Positions 24,602 through 33,522 are shown, numbered from the stretch's first letter. The stretch is DNA of 64,000 nt from Methylotenera_A sp049687015 (GCA_049687015.1 JBAVIP010000012.1:1-64000), one strand, 5' to 3'. Program-made: numbers and translations. Notes: a model not told the origin generated them from the sequence alone.

Positions 24602-26344
24602 ATGCGCGCATCCCAATTTTTTATCGCCACTCAAAAAGAAGCCCCTGCCGATGCCGAGCTGATCAGCCACAAACTGATGGTGCGCGCCGGCCTGATTAAA
24701 AAACTCGGCAACGGCCTCTATAGCTGGATGCCGCTTGGTTTGCGCATATTGCGCAAAGTCGAAAATATCGTGCGTGACGAGATGAATAAGGCTGGCGCTT
24801 TAGAGCTTTTGATGCCAGCCGTGCAGCCCAAGGAGCTATGGGATGAAACCGGACGCTGGGCGGTGTTTGGCCCGCAAATGCTTAAAATTAAAGACCGCCA
24901 CGACCGCGATTTCTGTTTTGGCCCCACGCATGAAGAGGTGATTACCGACATTGTGCGTCGCGAAATTAATAGCTACAAGCAATTGCCGCTCAATTTTTAT
25001 CAAATCCAGACCAAATTCCGCGATGAAATTCGTCCGCGTTTTGGCGTGATGCGCGCACGCGAATTCATGATGAAAGATGCGTATTCGTTTCATACCGATT
25101 TTGAATCGCTCGAAAAAACTTACGCGCAGATGTACCAAACCTACAGCAATATTTTTACAAGATTAGGGTTAAAGTTCCGCGCGGTGAAGGCGGATTCCGG
25201 CGCCATCGGCGGCGAGGGCTCGCAGGAGTTTCATGTGCTGGCAGATAGTGGCGAAGATGCGCTGGCATATTGTGAAAATTCAGATTACGCTGCCAATGTG
25301 GAGCTGGCGGAAGCATTACCAGCAGGCAATACCAGAGCGGGTCTTGATGACGTAAAAACTTTTGGCCAGGTCATGCAGGAGGTTGAAACGCCTAAACAAA
25401 CGCAATGTGAAGATGTGGCGAAGCTGCTTGGAATCAGCATTGAACGTACGGTGAAGGCGATTGCATTGGTGGCGAATGAAAAGTTTTATTTGGCCTTGCT
25501 GCGTGGCGATCATACCTTGAACGAGGTGAAAGTCGGCAAATTGACAGGGTTGGCAGATTTTCGTTTTGCGACTGAAGAAGAAATTCGCGCTAATTTAAAC
25601 TGCCCGCCTGGTTTTATTGGTCCAGTCGGGGTGGGGGGCAATGTGACAGTCATTGCAGATAAGACCGTTGCCAATATGAGCGATTTTGTGTGTGGTGCGA
25701 ACAAACCGAAATATCATTTAAGTGGCGTGAATTTTGGCCGTGATTTGCCAGAACCCAGTTTGGCGGCGGATATTCGCAACGTGGTGGCTGGTGACGCCAG
25801 CCCGGATGGCAAAGGCAAACTTAGCCTGTGCCGTGGCATTGAAGTCGGGCATATTTTTCAGCTGCGTACCAAGTATGCCAAAGCGATGAATGCAACGTAT
25901 CTGGATGAAAATGGTCAATCACAGGTAATGGAAATGGGTTGTTATGGCATTGGCGTTTCGCGCATTGTAGGTGCCGCAATTGAGCAGGGAAGTGACGAAA
26001 AAGGCATTATTTTCCCGCTGAGTATGGCGCCGTTTGAAGTGGTGATTTGTCCCATAGGCATGGATAAAAGTGAATTGGTGAAAAATACAGCAAATCAATT
26101 GTATGAAGATTGCAAAAATGCAGGGATTGATGTGCTGCTGGATGACCGTGGCGAGCGGCCGGGCGTGATGTTTGCCGAAAGCGACCTAGTGGGCATTCCA
26201 CATAGATTTGTAGTGGGTGAACGCGGCCTTGCGGAAGGGAAAGTGGAATATAAAGCGAGAAGCGCAACTGAGGCACAGAACTTGCTTGTTACTGAAGTGA
26301 TGAATTTTATTCAATCCCAATATTGCTTAAAGATAAATGCTTAA
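24602..26344 (+). CDS. proS: Prolyl-tRNA synthetase, bacterial long form
   Basis: A 580-residue class II synthetase that charges tRNA-Pro. Motif 1 region (NGLYSWMPLGLRILRKVENIVRDEM), motif 2 (FRDEIRPRFGVMRAREFMMKDAYSFH), an inserted YbaK-like editing domain at about 230-385 (ERTVKAIALVANEKFYLALLRGDHTLNEVKV) that clears Ala-tRNA-Pro, motif 3 (GCYGIGVSRIVGAAIEQ), and a C-terminal anticodon-binding domain (DVLLDDRGERPGVMFAESDLVGIPHR). Length and order fit the bacterial ProRS. Its stop overlaps the next start by 8 bases. Confidence 0.98.
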   Translation: MRASQFFIATQKEAPADAELISHKLMVRAGLIKKLGNGLYSWMPLGLRILRKVENIVRDEMNKAGALELLMPAVQPKELWDETGRWAVFGPQMLKIKDRHDRDFCFGPTHEEVITDIVRREINSYKQLPLNFYQIQTKFRDEIRPRFGVMRAREFMMKDAYSFHTDFESLEKTYAQMYQTYSNIFTRLGLKFRAVKADSGAIGGEGSQEFHVLADSGEDALAYCENSDYAANVELAEALPAGNTRAGLDDVKTFGQVMQEVETPKQTQCEDVAKLLGISIERTVKAIALVANEKFYLALLRGDHTLNEVKVGKLTGLADFRFATEEEIRANLNCPPGFIGPVGVGGNVTVIADKTVANMSDFVCGANKPKYHLSGVNFGRDLPEPSLAADIRNVVAGDASPDGKGKLSLCRGIEVGHIFQLRTKYAKAMNATYLDENGQSQVMEMGCYGIGVSRIVGAAIEQGSDEKGIIFPLSMAPFEVVICPIGMDKSELVKNTANQLYEDCKNAGIDVLLDDRGERPGVMFAESDLVGIPHRFVVGERGLAEGKVEYKARSATEAQNLLVTEVMNFIQSQYCLKINA

Positions 26345-26960
26345 ACGTAATTTACAAAAACTTTGTCTGATTTTTTTGCTTGGTGCGGCATCTATATGTC
26401 ATGCCGGCAATCAAATTGAAGAGCCGCTTTCAAACAGCGTTAAGGCGATGATGCAAAAATCCATCAGCGATTTGGCTTCGCCTAAATTGATGTTTGCCAG
26501 CGAAACGGAAGGCCGTGTGTGGATGGCTGACATGTCGCAACGTTTGGCAAAACGGTTACCGGACCCTGTTTATCGTGAAGATTTCTTAAAATCTGTTTAT
26601 TATGAAGCAACACGCGCAGGGCTGGATCCACAGCTAGTACTCGGTTTAATTCAGGTAGAAAGCGGATTTAAGAAATACGCGGTTTCTAGTGTAGGTGCTC
26701 GAGGCTATATGCAGGTGATGCCTTTTTGGGTAAAAAGCATTGGCAACCCAGAGCATAACTTGTTCCATTTGCGGCTTAATTTGCGTTATGGCTGTACCAT
26801 TTTGCGTCATTATTTGGATATCGAGCGCGGCGATTTATACCGTGCACTTGGCCGCTACAATGGCAGCCTTGGCAAGCCGCAATACCCCAATTTAGTGGTG
26901 GGCGCGTGGCGTAGAAACTGGGATTACAGCACAAAGATCAATCAGGCTTCCCTGAATTAA
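26337..26960 (+). CDS. Soluble lytic transglycosylase (SLT domain)
   Basis: A 207-residue secreted enzyme that cuts the MurNAc-GlcNAc bond of peptidoglycan. The signal peptide is LQKLCLIFLLGAASICHA. The SLT domain follows from about residue 85: the catalytic Glu in GLIQVESGFKKYAVSSVGARGYMQVM (near 107), then LRLNLRYGCTILRHYLD and ALGRYNGSLGKPQYPNLV. The gene starts inside the end of proS, so it is cotranscribed with it. Confidence 0.93.
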   Translation: MLKRNLQKLCLIFLLGAASICHAGNQIEEPLSNSVKAMMQKSISDLASPKLMFASETEGRVWMADMSQRLAKRLPDPVYREDFLKSVYYEATRAGLDPQLVLGLIQVESGFKKYAVSSVGARGYMQVMPFWVKSIGNPEHNLFHLRLNLRYGCTILRHYLDIERGDLYRALGRYNGSLGKPQYPNLVVGAWRRNWDYSTKINQASLN

Positions 26961-27144
26961 TTTCACTCCCCATAAAAACGCTTGTCAATTGCACCAAAAT
27001 GAGGCTAGACTGCCCGAAGTCTGCTGATTGAAGTTGGTGTAGTTCACTGGTTCATCGTAGCTTCGCCAAACTGAAATTACTGGCTGTAATACTCAACACA
27101 TTATTTTTACAAGAGTTTTACCTTTTAATTTAGGGAGATAAAGT

Positions 27145-27651
27145 ATGTCGAAGTTAACTGCATTAGCTTTAAGTATTGCTGTATTAGGTGGTGTTTGGGC
27201 ATTTTTGGCATTTCATACGCCGCTTTCTGCGGCAGCGTTAGTTTGGGTTGGTTTTATTGCCTGGGGTTGTTATTTTGCGGCAGGTGCGGATAACGCGGCA
27301 TTACAAAAAACCATCGCTGGGATGGCGTTTGGCGCGGTGATGGCGGGTATTGCGCTGTACTTGGTGGGGTCACATATGTTTGATGGCTTGGGCTCATTGG
27401 GGATACCTGTAATAATTGCTATTACTGTGTTTCCGTTAGTGATTGTGGCAGGTTGCAACATGCTTTCTGTGGTCCCGGCAAATGTGTATGGCTATGCTGC
27501 AACTGCTGGCTATGCGCTTTCAAAGGCAGACGCGGGCAGTGTGACAGCGATGGATATGTCCAATCCCGTGTTGTTAGTGATAGTTTCAACTGTGCTTGGT
27601 GCGGTGTTCGGTATGGTTTCCGGCAAACTGGCAGGCGCGCTCGGTAAGTAA
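27145..27651 (+). CDS. DUF1097 membrane protein
   Basis: A 168-residue integral membrane protein with about five helices (residues 5-25, 30-45, 55-78, 85-110, 140-162). WVGFIAWGCYFAAGADNAALQKTIAGMAFGAVMAGIAL agrees with DUF1097, a family of uncharacterised inner-membrane proteins. The 184-base region before it has no gene; it holds a GGGAG ribosome site and a weak TTGTCA/TAGACT pair. A strong terminator follows. Confidence 0.85.
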   Translation: MSKLTALALSIAVLGGVWAFLAFHTPLSAAALVWVGFIAWGCYFAAGADNAALQKTIAGMAFGAVMAGIALYLVGSHMFDGLGSLGIPVIIAITVFPLVIVAGCNMLSVVPANVYGYAATAGYALSKADAGSVTAMDMSNPVLLVIVSTVLGAVFGMVSGKLAGALGK

Positions 27652-27665
27652 TTTGTTTTGATTAG

Positions 27666-27706
27666 AAACCGCGCCGGATAGCAAGATATCTGGGCGCGGT
27701 TTTTTA
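27666..27706 (+). terminator. Terminator after DUF1097 gene
   Basis: AAACCGCGCC (27666-27675) pairs perfectly over 10 bp with GGCGCGGTTT (27693-27702), followed by more T. On the opposite strand the A-rich left arm also gives a T run, so it may serve the convergent gene at 27717 too. Confidence 0.9.
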
Positions 27707-27716
27707 TTGCCTCGAT

Positions 27717-28598
27717 TTATTTCATGATCTTAAAACCGTAATACGCACCAAACTCACCTTCGTTTTCCTGATATATAAACAACATGTTATTTGCATAGCC
27801 TAGGCCGTTGTAGTGGTTTTGAGCGCGTAACTTTAACTCTTTTGGCAGCTGGCTTTTGGCAACAAATTTACCTGCCAGGTCAAACACCAGCGCAGCTTTG
27901 TGGTCAATGTCCAGCAAAATCAGTTCCTCACCTTTAATGCCGGTATATGCTGCGAACAGATCGCTGATGTCGTCGTGCGCTGCGCCTGCCTTTGCCAAGT
28001 CCAGCGTAATTTCGCCTAATTTGTCACGTTGCTTTGGGTCGACAATAAATACTTTGTCGCTACGTCCCTGTTTTGCGAAATAACGTTGATTCTCGGCATC
28101 GTAGGTCGGCATGGTGCCTGCACTGCCAAATGCCGGGTTAAACTGCATTATTTCACTGGACGAGTCTGTAACTTCGCCTGTCTCGCTTAAATTAATTGAA
28201 TACAGGCCGGTATTGGGGCCAAAGCCAACCTCGCTAGAAATATTGTAGGTAATAGTCTCTAATTTGCCGGTGTTCGGGTTGTAATAAATGGAGCGGTTAT
28301 CGTAACCGGGTTTAGCAGAATTAACGTATTTTCCGGTGTCGTCATAGGCATGGATTTGTGATTTGGATACCGGCGCTTCAAATTCCGAGCCCATCGGCGC
28401 CAGACCGCCATCCGCAATGTAATAGTGCCTGAGTCCAGGCACATACGCCACCGCCATCGGGCGCGTAGTCGGGTTTTTGGCGAGCGGGATTTTGATGCCA
28501 AGCGATGCCTCTGATAGCACCTGTGCCTGCAGTGGGCTGATCGTCATGAATGCAGATGCAATGATTGTACTTCTCAAAAATCGGTTAAATAGTTTCAT
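27717..28598 (-). CDS. Secreted beta-propeller-like protein, unknown function
   Basis: A 293-residue exported protein (signal IASAFMTISPLQA). I do not recognise a family. Repeated short beta stretches such as AVAYVPGLRHYYIADGG, QIHAYDDTGKYVNSA, YSINLSETGEVTDSS, KVFIVDPKQRDKLGEI and AALVFDLAGKFVAKS suggest a WD40/NHL-like propeller. No membrane anchor or cysteine pairs are visible. It is convergent with the DUF1097 gene, and a bidirectional terminator lies between them. Confidence 0.75.
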   Translation of the reverse strand: MKLFNRFLRSTIIASAFMTISPLQAQVLSEASLGIKIPLAKNPTTRPMAVAYVPGLRHYYIADGGLAPMGSEFEAPVSKSQIHAYDDTGKYVNSAKPGYDNRSIYYNPNTGKLETITYNISSEVGFGPNTGLYSINLSETGEVTDSSSEIMQFNPAFGSAGTMPTYDAENQRYFAKQGRSDKVFIVDPKQRDKLGEITLDLAKAGAAHDDISDLFAAYTGIKGEELILLDIDHKAALVFDLAGKFVAKSQLPKELKLRAQNHYNGLGYANNMLFIYQENEGEFGAYYGFKIMK

Positions 28599-28680
28599 TT
28601 GGTAATAAAGTTCCTGAGGGTAGTTTCTGTCCGGTGTTGAATTTGAGCGTTTACTTTAGTCATTGCTTTTGCTGCTTTGT

Positions 28681-29709
28681 TCAATCTGCCCTGTCCAATA
28701 ACATGGCATCGCCGTAACTAAAAAATCTGTATTGCTGTTTTATCGCGTGTGCATAAGCATTTTTAATGTGATCAAGCCCTGCAAAGGCAGATACCAGCAT
28801 GAGCAAGGTGCTTTTGGGTAAATGGAAATTGGTGACAAGTTTATCGACTATTTTAAATGAAAATCCGGGCGTGATAAAAATATCTGTTTCTCCCATGCCG
28901 GCTTGGAGCTTGCCAGACCGTGCGGCACTTTCCAACGCCCTCAAACTGGTAGTGCCTACGGCGATAACATTACCGCCTTCAGCTTTGGTGGCTTCAATCA
29001 TCGCAACCGTTTCGGCCGGGATATGATAAATCTCGCTGTGCATTTTATGATCCGCAATAACGTCAGTACGCACTGGTTGAAAGGTGCCCGCGCCAACATG
29101 TAAAGTAATGTAAGCTACATTAACGCCTTTCACTTTTATTTTGCTCAGCATAGATTCATCAAAATGCAGGCCTGCGGTGGGGGCGGCTACGGCACCAGCG
29201 TGTCTGGCATAAACGGTTTGATAGCGTTCTTCATCCTCAGTTTCTGCTGCGTGTGTAATATAAGGCGGCAAAGGCAGTGCGCCATGTTGTTCCAGCAAAT
29301 CCAGCGCCGACATATCGCTCAAAAATTTCACATGGAACAAATCGTCATCACGGCAGATGACTTCTGCTTCAAACGCATTGGCCAGTTTAAGTCTTGTGCC
29401 AGCCTTGGGCGCGCGCGAGGCACGAATATGCGCGAGCACGTGATGAGTGTCTAATATCCGCTCAACCAGCATTTCTACTGTGCCGCCTGTGGTTTTGTGG
29501 CCAAACAGCCGCGCCTTGATGACGCGGGTGTCATTAAAAACCAGCAAATCGCCTGCGGATAAAAAATCAGGCAAATCAACAAACAGTTTGTCCTCGACAC
29601 GCCCTGTTTTGCCGTTTAGATGCAACAGTCTGCTGGCACTGCGTGCACTAGTTGGATGTTGTGCGATGAGTGAATCTGGTAAATAAAAGTCGAAATCTTG
29701 GGTTCGCAT
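28681..29709 (-). CDS. queA: S-adenosylmethionine:tRNA ribosyltransferase-isomerase QueA
   Basis: A 342-residue enzyme that transfers the ribosyl part of SAM to preQ1 in tRNA to form epoxyqueuosine. Typical are DFDFYLPDSLIAQHP at the start, GDLLVFNDTRVIKARLFG, AAPTAGLHFDE (about 195), VAYITLHVGAGTFQPVRTD and FITPGFSFKIVDKLVTNFHLPKSTLLMLVSAFAG. The open frame begins 15 codons further up, but MRTQDFDFYL is the family start. In relatives queA sits beside tgt; here tgt lies 32 kb away. Confidence 0.97.
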   Translation of the reverse strand: MRTQDFDFYLPDSLIAQHPTSARSASRLLHLNGKTGRVEDKLFVDLPDFLSAGDLLVFNDTRVIKARLFGHKTTGGTVEMLVERILDTHHVLAHIRASRAPKAGTRLKLANAFEAEVICRDDDLFHVKFLSDMSALDLLEQHGALPLPPYITHAAETEDEERYQTVYARHAGAVAAPTAGLHFDESMLSKIKVKGVNVAYITLHVGAGTFQPVRTDVIADHKMHSEIYHIPAETVAMIEATKAEGGNVIAVGTTSLRALESAARSGKLQAGMGETDIFITPGFSFKIVDKLVTNFHLPKSTLLMLVSAFAGLDHIKNAYAHAIKQQYRFFSYGDAMLLDRAD

Positions 29710-29734
29710 CGCGAAAATTATTGCTATAATGGCG

Positions 29735-29740
29735 GGGTTG
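29735..29740 (+). promoter_or_regulatory. -10 box before tRNA-Leu
   Basis: A perfect TATAAT ahead of the tRNA, in the divergent gap with queA. The -35 region is unremarkable. Confidence 0.45.
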
Positions 29741-29754
29741 TAATTATACCTCAA

Positions 29755-29841
29755 GCCGGGATGGCGGAATTGGTAGACGCACGGGACTCAAAATCCCGCG
29801 TTGGCGACAACGTGGGGGTTCGATTCCCCCTCCCGGCACCA
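29755..29841 (+). tRNA. tRNA-Leu (anticodon CAA)
   Basis: Acceptor GCCGGGA (29755-29761) pairs with TCCCGGC (29831-29837), followed by A and an encoded CCA. The anticodon arm is CGGGA-CTCAAAA-TCCCG with CAA at the centre, and a long variable arm (GCGTTGGCGACAACGTG) marks a class II tRNA. The T arm GGGGGTTCGATTCCCCC is perfect. A TATAAT (29735-29740) lies 15 bases upstream. Confidence 0.97.
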
Positions 29842-29957
29842 AAAGTTTTATTCAAGCACTTTAGTTTTTATTCACTGCGCGGTAACGCCAGCACAAAATC
29901 ACAATATTTGTTACAAGATGTAACTTATCGCTTGAGCGCAAATGCTTTTTATGCTAT

Positions 29958-29975
29958 TTTTGACTTGCGTCAAAA
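29958..29975. promoter_or_regulatory. FNR/Anr-type palindrome upstream of the cox operon
   Basis: TTTTGAC-TTGC-GTCAAAA: seven-base arms, perfect, with the core TTGAC-N4-GTCAA spaced as in CRP/FNR-family boxes (FNR: TTGAT-N4-ATCAA). It lies 61 bases before the start of the first gene of the cox cluster. A further GTCAAAAAG half site follows at 29984. Confidence 0.55.
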
Positions 29976-30035
29976 TGTCGCATGTCAAAAAGTTGTAGGC
30001 AATCTTAATTGAGTTTGCATGACCAAGGGCAGTGT

Positions 30036-30515
30036 ATGGCAGTCTTCGATTTGGGTTACAAAATCATTGCGAGGCCAAATAATTCGTTACCGCTGGACGG
30101 CGGCATCAAGTTGCTTGCGGCTATGTTCATTGTAACTCTGTTGATTGCGTTAGGATTTGCACAAATAGGCGCCTGGATGGTGTTGCCGTTTGCAGGCATG
30201 GAGCTAATGGCTTTTGCGGGTGCTTTTTACTATGTTTACTTGCATGCAAGTGATTATGAAAGCATCTCAATAGAAGAAGACAAAGTAATAGTTGAAAAGA
30301 AATGTTATAAAAAATCCAGTGTTACGGTGTTTCAGAGATATTGGACGCAAGTCAATGTGCGTGGTGTGGTAAATGGTCAGAGCATTAATAGCAAAAGTGG
30401 TCTGTTTATTGGTTCGCACGGTAAGGAAATTGAGTTTGGCGAGCACTTGATTGATGATGAGCAGCGTGTTGCATTAGCGAGAGAACTTAAACAAAAATTT
30501 AGAAATGTGCATTAA
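30036..30515 (+). CDS. DUF2244 membrane protein of the cox operon
   Basis: A 159-residue protein with two membrane helices (about 25-47 and 52-72) and a soluble C-terminal half (IEEDKVIVEKKCYKKSSVTVFQRYWTQVNV, GLFIGSHGKEIEFGEHLIDDEQRVALARELKQ). The pattern and the position before coxB fit DUF2244. ATG 30036 has AAGGG 7 bases upstream; an in-frame TTG nine codons before is less likely. It is the first gene of the oxidase cluster. Confidence 0.85.
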   Translation: MAVFDLGYKIIARPNNSLPLDGGIKLLAAMFIVTLLIALGFAQIGAWMVLPFAGMELMAFAGAFYYVYLHASDYESISIEEDKVIVEKKCYKKSSVTVFQRYWTQVNVRGVVNGQSINSKSGLFIGSHGKEIEFGEHLIDDEQRVALARELKQKFRNVH

Positions 30516-30551
30516 TTAAAATAAAATAAATTTGATTTTGGAGTAAGTGTT

Positions 30552-31718
30552 ATGCCAGTGTTGAAAAGAATTGGGTTTGGTCTTGCGGTTTTGCTAGCTT
30601 CGCTTAGTGCCCATGCGGGTTACAGTTGGAATTTCCCAGAGCCAGTAACGCCGATGGCTCTAGATACATTGCATGTTCACAATAAGTTTATGCTTATTTC
30701 GATGGCCATTTTCCTGTCAGTGCTGGCCATCATGATTTATTCAATTTTCGCACACCGTAAAAGCAAAGGCTACAAGGCTGTTGCAGATAAGGCGCCTTCA
30801 ACAGCAGTTGAAATTTTCTGGACACTTATCCCGTTTGCGATTTTATTATTAATCGATTTTGTGATTATGGGCATCCCGGCTTACCGCAGTGTGGTGATGA
30901 TGGAGGATACGCGCGATAAAGCTAACATGGTTATCAAAATTACCGGCTCACAGTGGCGCTGGCAATATGAATATATGGATGGCGATGCACAGGGCATTAA
31001 ATTTGTGAGTAACTTAACTACGACTAGTGATCAAATGCATAATGCAGCCGATAAGGGTGAACATTATTTGTTGGAAGTAGACAATCACTTAGTACTTCCA
31101 GTAGGTGAAAAAGTGCGCATTTTGATGACGGCAAGCGATGTATTGCATAATTGGTGGGTGCCGCAATTTGGTTCTTCACGCGTAGCTGTGCCGGGTTTTA
31201 TCCGTGAAACATGGGTTCAGGTAGAAAAAGCAGGTACATACCGCGGGCAATGTAAAGAGCTATGCGGTAAAGGTCATGGTTATATGCCAATCGTAGTTGA
31301 TGCTGTACCGATGGAAGAATATAAAACATGGGTTGCCGCTAAAAAAGAAGAGTTGGCAAAAGCTGCAGCAGGCGCAGACAAAGAATGGACAAAAGAAGAT
31401 TTAGTGGCAGAAGGTAAAAAAGTTTACGAGAAAAATTGTGCAGTGTGTCACCAAGTTACAGGTGCGGGTCTACCTCCAGCGTTTCCACCACTTACGGGTA
31501 GTAAAATTGCTAATGGTCCTATATTTGGTGCTGATGGAAAATACCTGCCGGACGGCCATTTAGATCGCGTATTGAATGGTATACGTGTGATGCCGTCTTG
31601 GAAAGCGGTGCTGAACGATACGGAAATTGCCGCGGTGATTACTTATGAGCGCAACGGCTTGGGTAACAGTGTGGGCGACATGGTGCAACCGTCACAAGTG
31701 AAAGCAGCACGTCAGTAA
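30552..31718 (+). CDS. coxB: Cytochrome c oxidase subunit II fused to cytochrome c
   Basis: A 388-residue subunit II of a caa3-type oxidase. It takes electrons from cytochrome c through CuA and passes them to subunit I. It has a signal sequence and two TM helices (about 40-62 and 85-107), then the CuA cupredoxin domain: SQWRWQYEYMDG and the copper ligands in GQCKELCGKGHGYMPIVVD (near 233). The C-terminus adds a c-type heme domain: CAVCHQ (about 297-302) and axial Met in VMPSWKAVL. GGAG precedes the ATG. The fused heme domain removes the need for a docking cytochrome c. Confidence 0.97.
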   Translation: MPVLKRIGFGLAVLLASLSAHAGYSWNFPEPVTPMALDTLHVHNKFMLISMAIFLSVLAIMIYSIFAHRKSKGYKAVADKAPSTAVEIFWTLIPFAILLLIDFVIMGIPAYRSVVMMEDTRDKANMVIKITGSQWRWQYEYMDGDAQGIKFVSNLTTTSDQMHNAADKGEHYLLEVDNHLVLPVGEKVRILMTASDVLHNWWVPQFGSSRVAVPGFIRETWVQVEKAGTYRGQCKELCGKGHGYMPIVVDAVPMEEYKTWVAAKKEELAKAAAGADKEWTKEDLVAEGKKVYEKNCAVCHQVTGAGLPPAFPPLTGSKIANGPIFGADGKYLPDGHLDRVLNGIRVMPSWKAVLNDTEIAAVITYERNGLGNSVGDMVQPSQVKAARQ

Positions 31719-31773
31719 TCAGAAGACAATAATTTAAATTTTTTAGTTTTGAATTGGTAATTAGGAGAGCGCT

Positions 31774-33366
31774 ATGAGTACAACTACGGTAGCACACCAC
31801 GAAGAGCATCATGATCACCCTACGGGAATTATGCGTTGGTTGACCACCACTAATCATAAAGATATTGGTACGATGTACCTTACCTTTTCGCTAATCATGT
31901 TCTTGGTTGGTGGTTCCATGATTCTAGGTATTCGTGCGGAGCTTTTTAAGCCGGGCTTGCAATTAATGAATCCTGATTTTTTCAATCAGCTCATTGGTAT
32001 TCATGCGTTGATTATGATTTTTGCTGCATTAATGCCTGCAGCTACAGGCTTTGCAAACTGGATGATTCCATTGCAAATTGGCGCGCCAGATATGGCGCTG
32101 CCGCGCCTGAATAACTGGGGGTTTTGGTTGTTGCCTCCAGCTGCAATTTTGCTTACCCTGCCTTTTACCTTGGCGCTGTTCGGTATCGGTGATGGCGCAT
32201 TGGCTACAGGCTGGACATTTTATCCACCGCTTTCCATTCAAGGTGGCATAGGTGTGGACTTTGCAATTTTTTCAGTCCACCTGCTTGGTATTTCTTCTGT
32301 TATGGGCTCTATTAATATTATTGTTACACTGTTTAATATGCGTGCCCCTGGCATGACGTTAATGAAGATGCCGATGTTCGCATGGGGTTGGTTGATAACA
32401 GCTTTCTTGTTAGTGGCTACTATTCCAGTGTTGGCGGGCGCAGTGACCATGCTTTTAACAGACCGTCATTTTGGTACACATTTCTTTGATGCTGCTGGTG
32501 GCGGTGACCCAATCTTGTTCCAGCATTTGTTCTGGTTCTTTGGTCATCCAGAGGTTTATATTCTGCTCTTGCCAGTTTGGGGCTTCATTCCACAAATCCT
32601 GCAAACTTTCTCACGTAAACCAATGTATGGCTACAAGGCTCAAGTGTATTCATTATGGGCGATTGGCGCTTTATCGGTGGTTGTTTGGGCGCACCACTTT
32701 TTTACAGCAGGTATGCCTGTTCCAGCGCTGCTTTACTTTATGTATAGCACGATGGCGATTTCACTACCATTGGCTGTTTTATTCTTCTGCTGGATTAAAA
32801 CTATGTGGAGAGGTTCGATGAGTTTTGAAACGCCCATGCTGTTTGCGGTGGGCTGGATTATTCTATTTGGTATTGGCGGCTTGACTGGCTTGGTGCTGGC
32901 GGATGTGGCGGCTGATGCACAATATCATAATAGTTATTTCGTTGTCGCTCACTTCCATTACACCTTGTTTGCAGGTGGCATCATGGGTGTCATGGCAGGG
33001 GTGTACTTCTGGCTACCAAAAATGACTGGGCATATGTACAACGAGAAACTAGGTAAATTACATTTCTGGTTAACCGCAATCTCCTTTAATTTGACCTTTA
33101 TTCCACAGTTCTTCTTAGGTTTGGCTGGTATGCCACGTCGTATTCCCGACTACGCCTTGCAATTTGCAGAATTTAATATGATTTCATCCATAGCTGCATT
33201 TGTGCTTGGATTCTCACAATTGTTGTTTGTGTATAACATCATTAGTTGTATTAAAGGCGGTAAAAAAGCGACTGATCAAGTTTGGGAAGGTGCGGAGGGC
33301 TTGGAGTGGACGCTACCTTCACCACCGCCGTACCATAGCTTTACCGATCAACCTGTTGTTAAGTAA
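31774..33366 (+). CDS. coxA: Cytochrome c oxidase subunit I
   Basis: A 530-residue heme-copper catalytic subunit with 12 TM helices. Ligand motifs include IGIHALIMIFAALMP (His of heme a near 71), HPEVYILLLPVWGFIPQIL with the CuB His and the cross-linked Tyr (about 256-261), and the heme a3/a ligands in NSYFVVAHFHYTLFAGGIMG (His pair near 392-394). WTTNHKDIGTMYL near the start is typical. AGGAG is 8 bases before the ATG. It reduces O2 to water and pumps protons. Confidence 0.98.
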   Translation: MSTTTVAHHEEHHDHPTGIMRWLTTTNHKDIGTMYLTFSLIMFLVGGSMILGIRAELFKPGLQLMNPDFFNQLIGIHALIMIFAALMPAATGFANWMIPLQIGAPDMALPRLNNWGFWLLPPAAILLTLPFTLALFGIGDGALATGWTFYPPLSIQGGIGVDFAIFSVHLLGISSVMGSINIIVTLFNMRAPGMTLMKMPMFAWGWLITAFLLVATIPVLAGAVTMLLTDRHFGTHFFDAAGGGDPILFQHLFWFFGHPEVYILLLPVWGFIPQILQTFSRKPMYGYKAQVYSLWAIGALSVVVWAHHFFTAGMPVPALLYFMYSTMAISLPLAVLFFCWIKTMWRGSMSFETPMLFAVGWIILFGIGGLTGLVLADVAADAQYHNSYFVVAHFHYTLFAGGIMGVMAGVYFWLPKMTGHMYNEKLGKLHFWLTAISFNLTFIPQFFLGLAGMPRRIPDYALQFAEFNMISSIAAFVLGFSQLLFVYNIISCIKGGKKATDQVWEGAEGLEWTLPSPPPYHSFTDQPVVK

Positions 33367-33378
33367 AAAGGGAAGACT

Positions 33379-33399
33379 AGGCTTAAGGTAATTAAGCCT
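33379..33399. repeat. Intercistronic hairpin between coxA and the small assembly gene
   Basis: AGGCTTAA (33379-33386), loop GGTAA and TTAAGCCT (33392-33399), 8 bp perfect. There is no T tail, so it more likely sets transcript stability or differential expression after coxA than termination. Confidence 0.5.
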
Positions 33400-33408
33400 C
33401 GCAATTAA

Positions 33409-33522
33409 ATGGACAATCAAAAAGCAAGCAGGCAGGCGAGAAACAGGAAAGTCGCCATAATTTTAGGTTTAATTGCATTCATTTGGTATGTTGCTTCGAT
33501 ATTTACAATATGGAAGACATAA
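33409..33522 (+). CDS. Cytochrome oxidase small assembly protein
   Basis: A 37-residue protein, MDNQKASRQARNRKVAIILG followed by LIAFIWYVASIFTIWKT. A basic N-terminus leads into one membrane helix (about 15-35). Small single-helix proteins at exactly this place, between subunit I and ctaG, are annotated as cytochrome oxidase small assembly proteins in betaproteobacteria. The gene ends 13 bases inside ctaG, in another frame, so the two are translationally coupled. Confidence 0.85.
   Translation: MDNQKASRQARNRKVAIILGLIAFIWYVASIFTIWKT

Noticed and set aside
29698..30012. Plus-strand frame through tRNA-Leu
   Set aside because: It translates the tRNA gene; no real protein.
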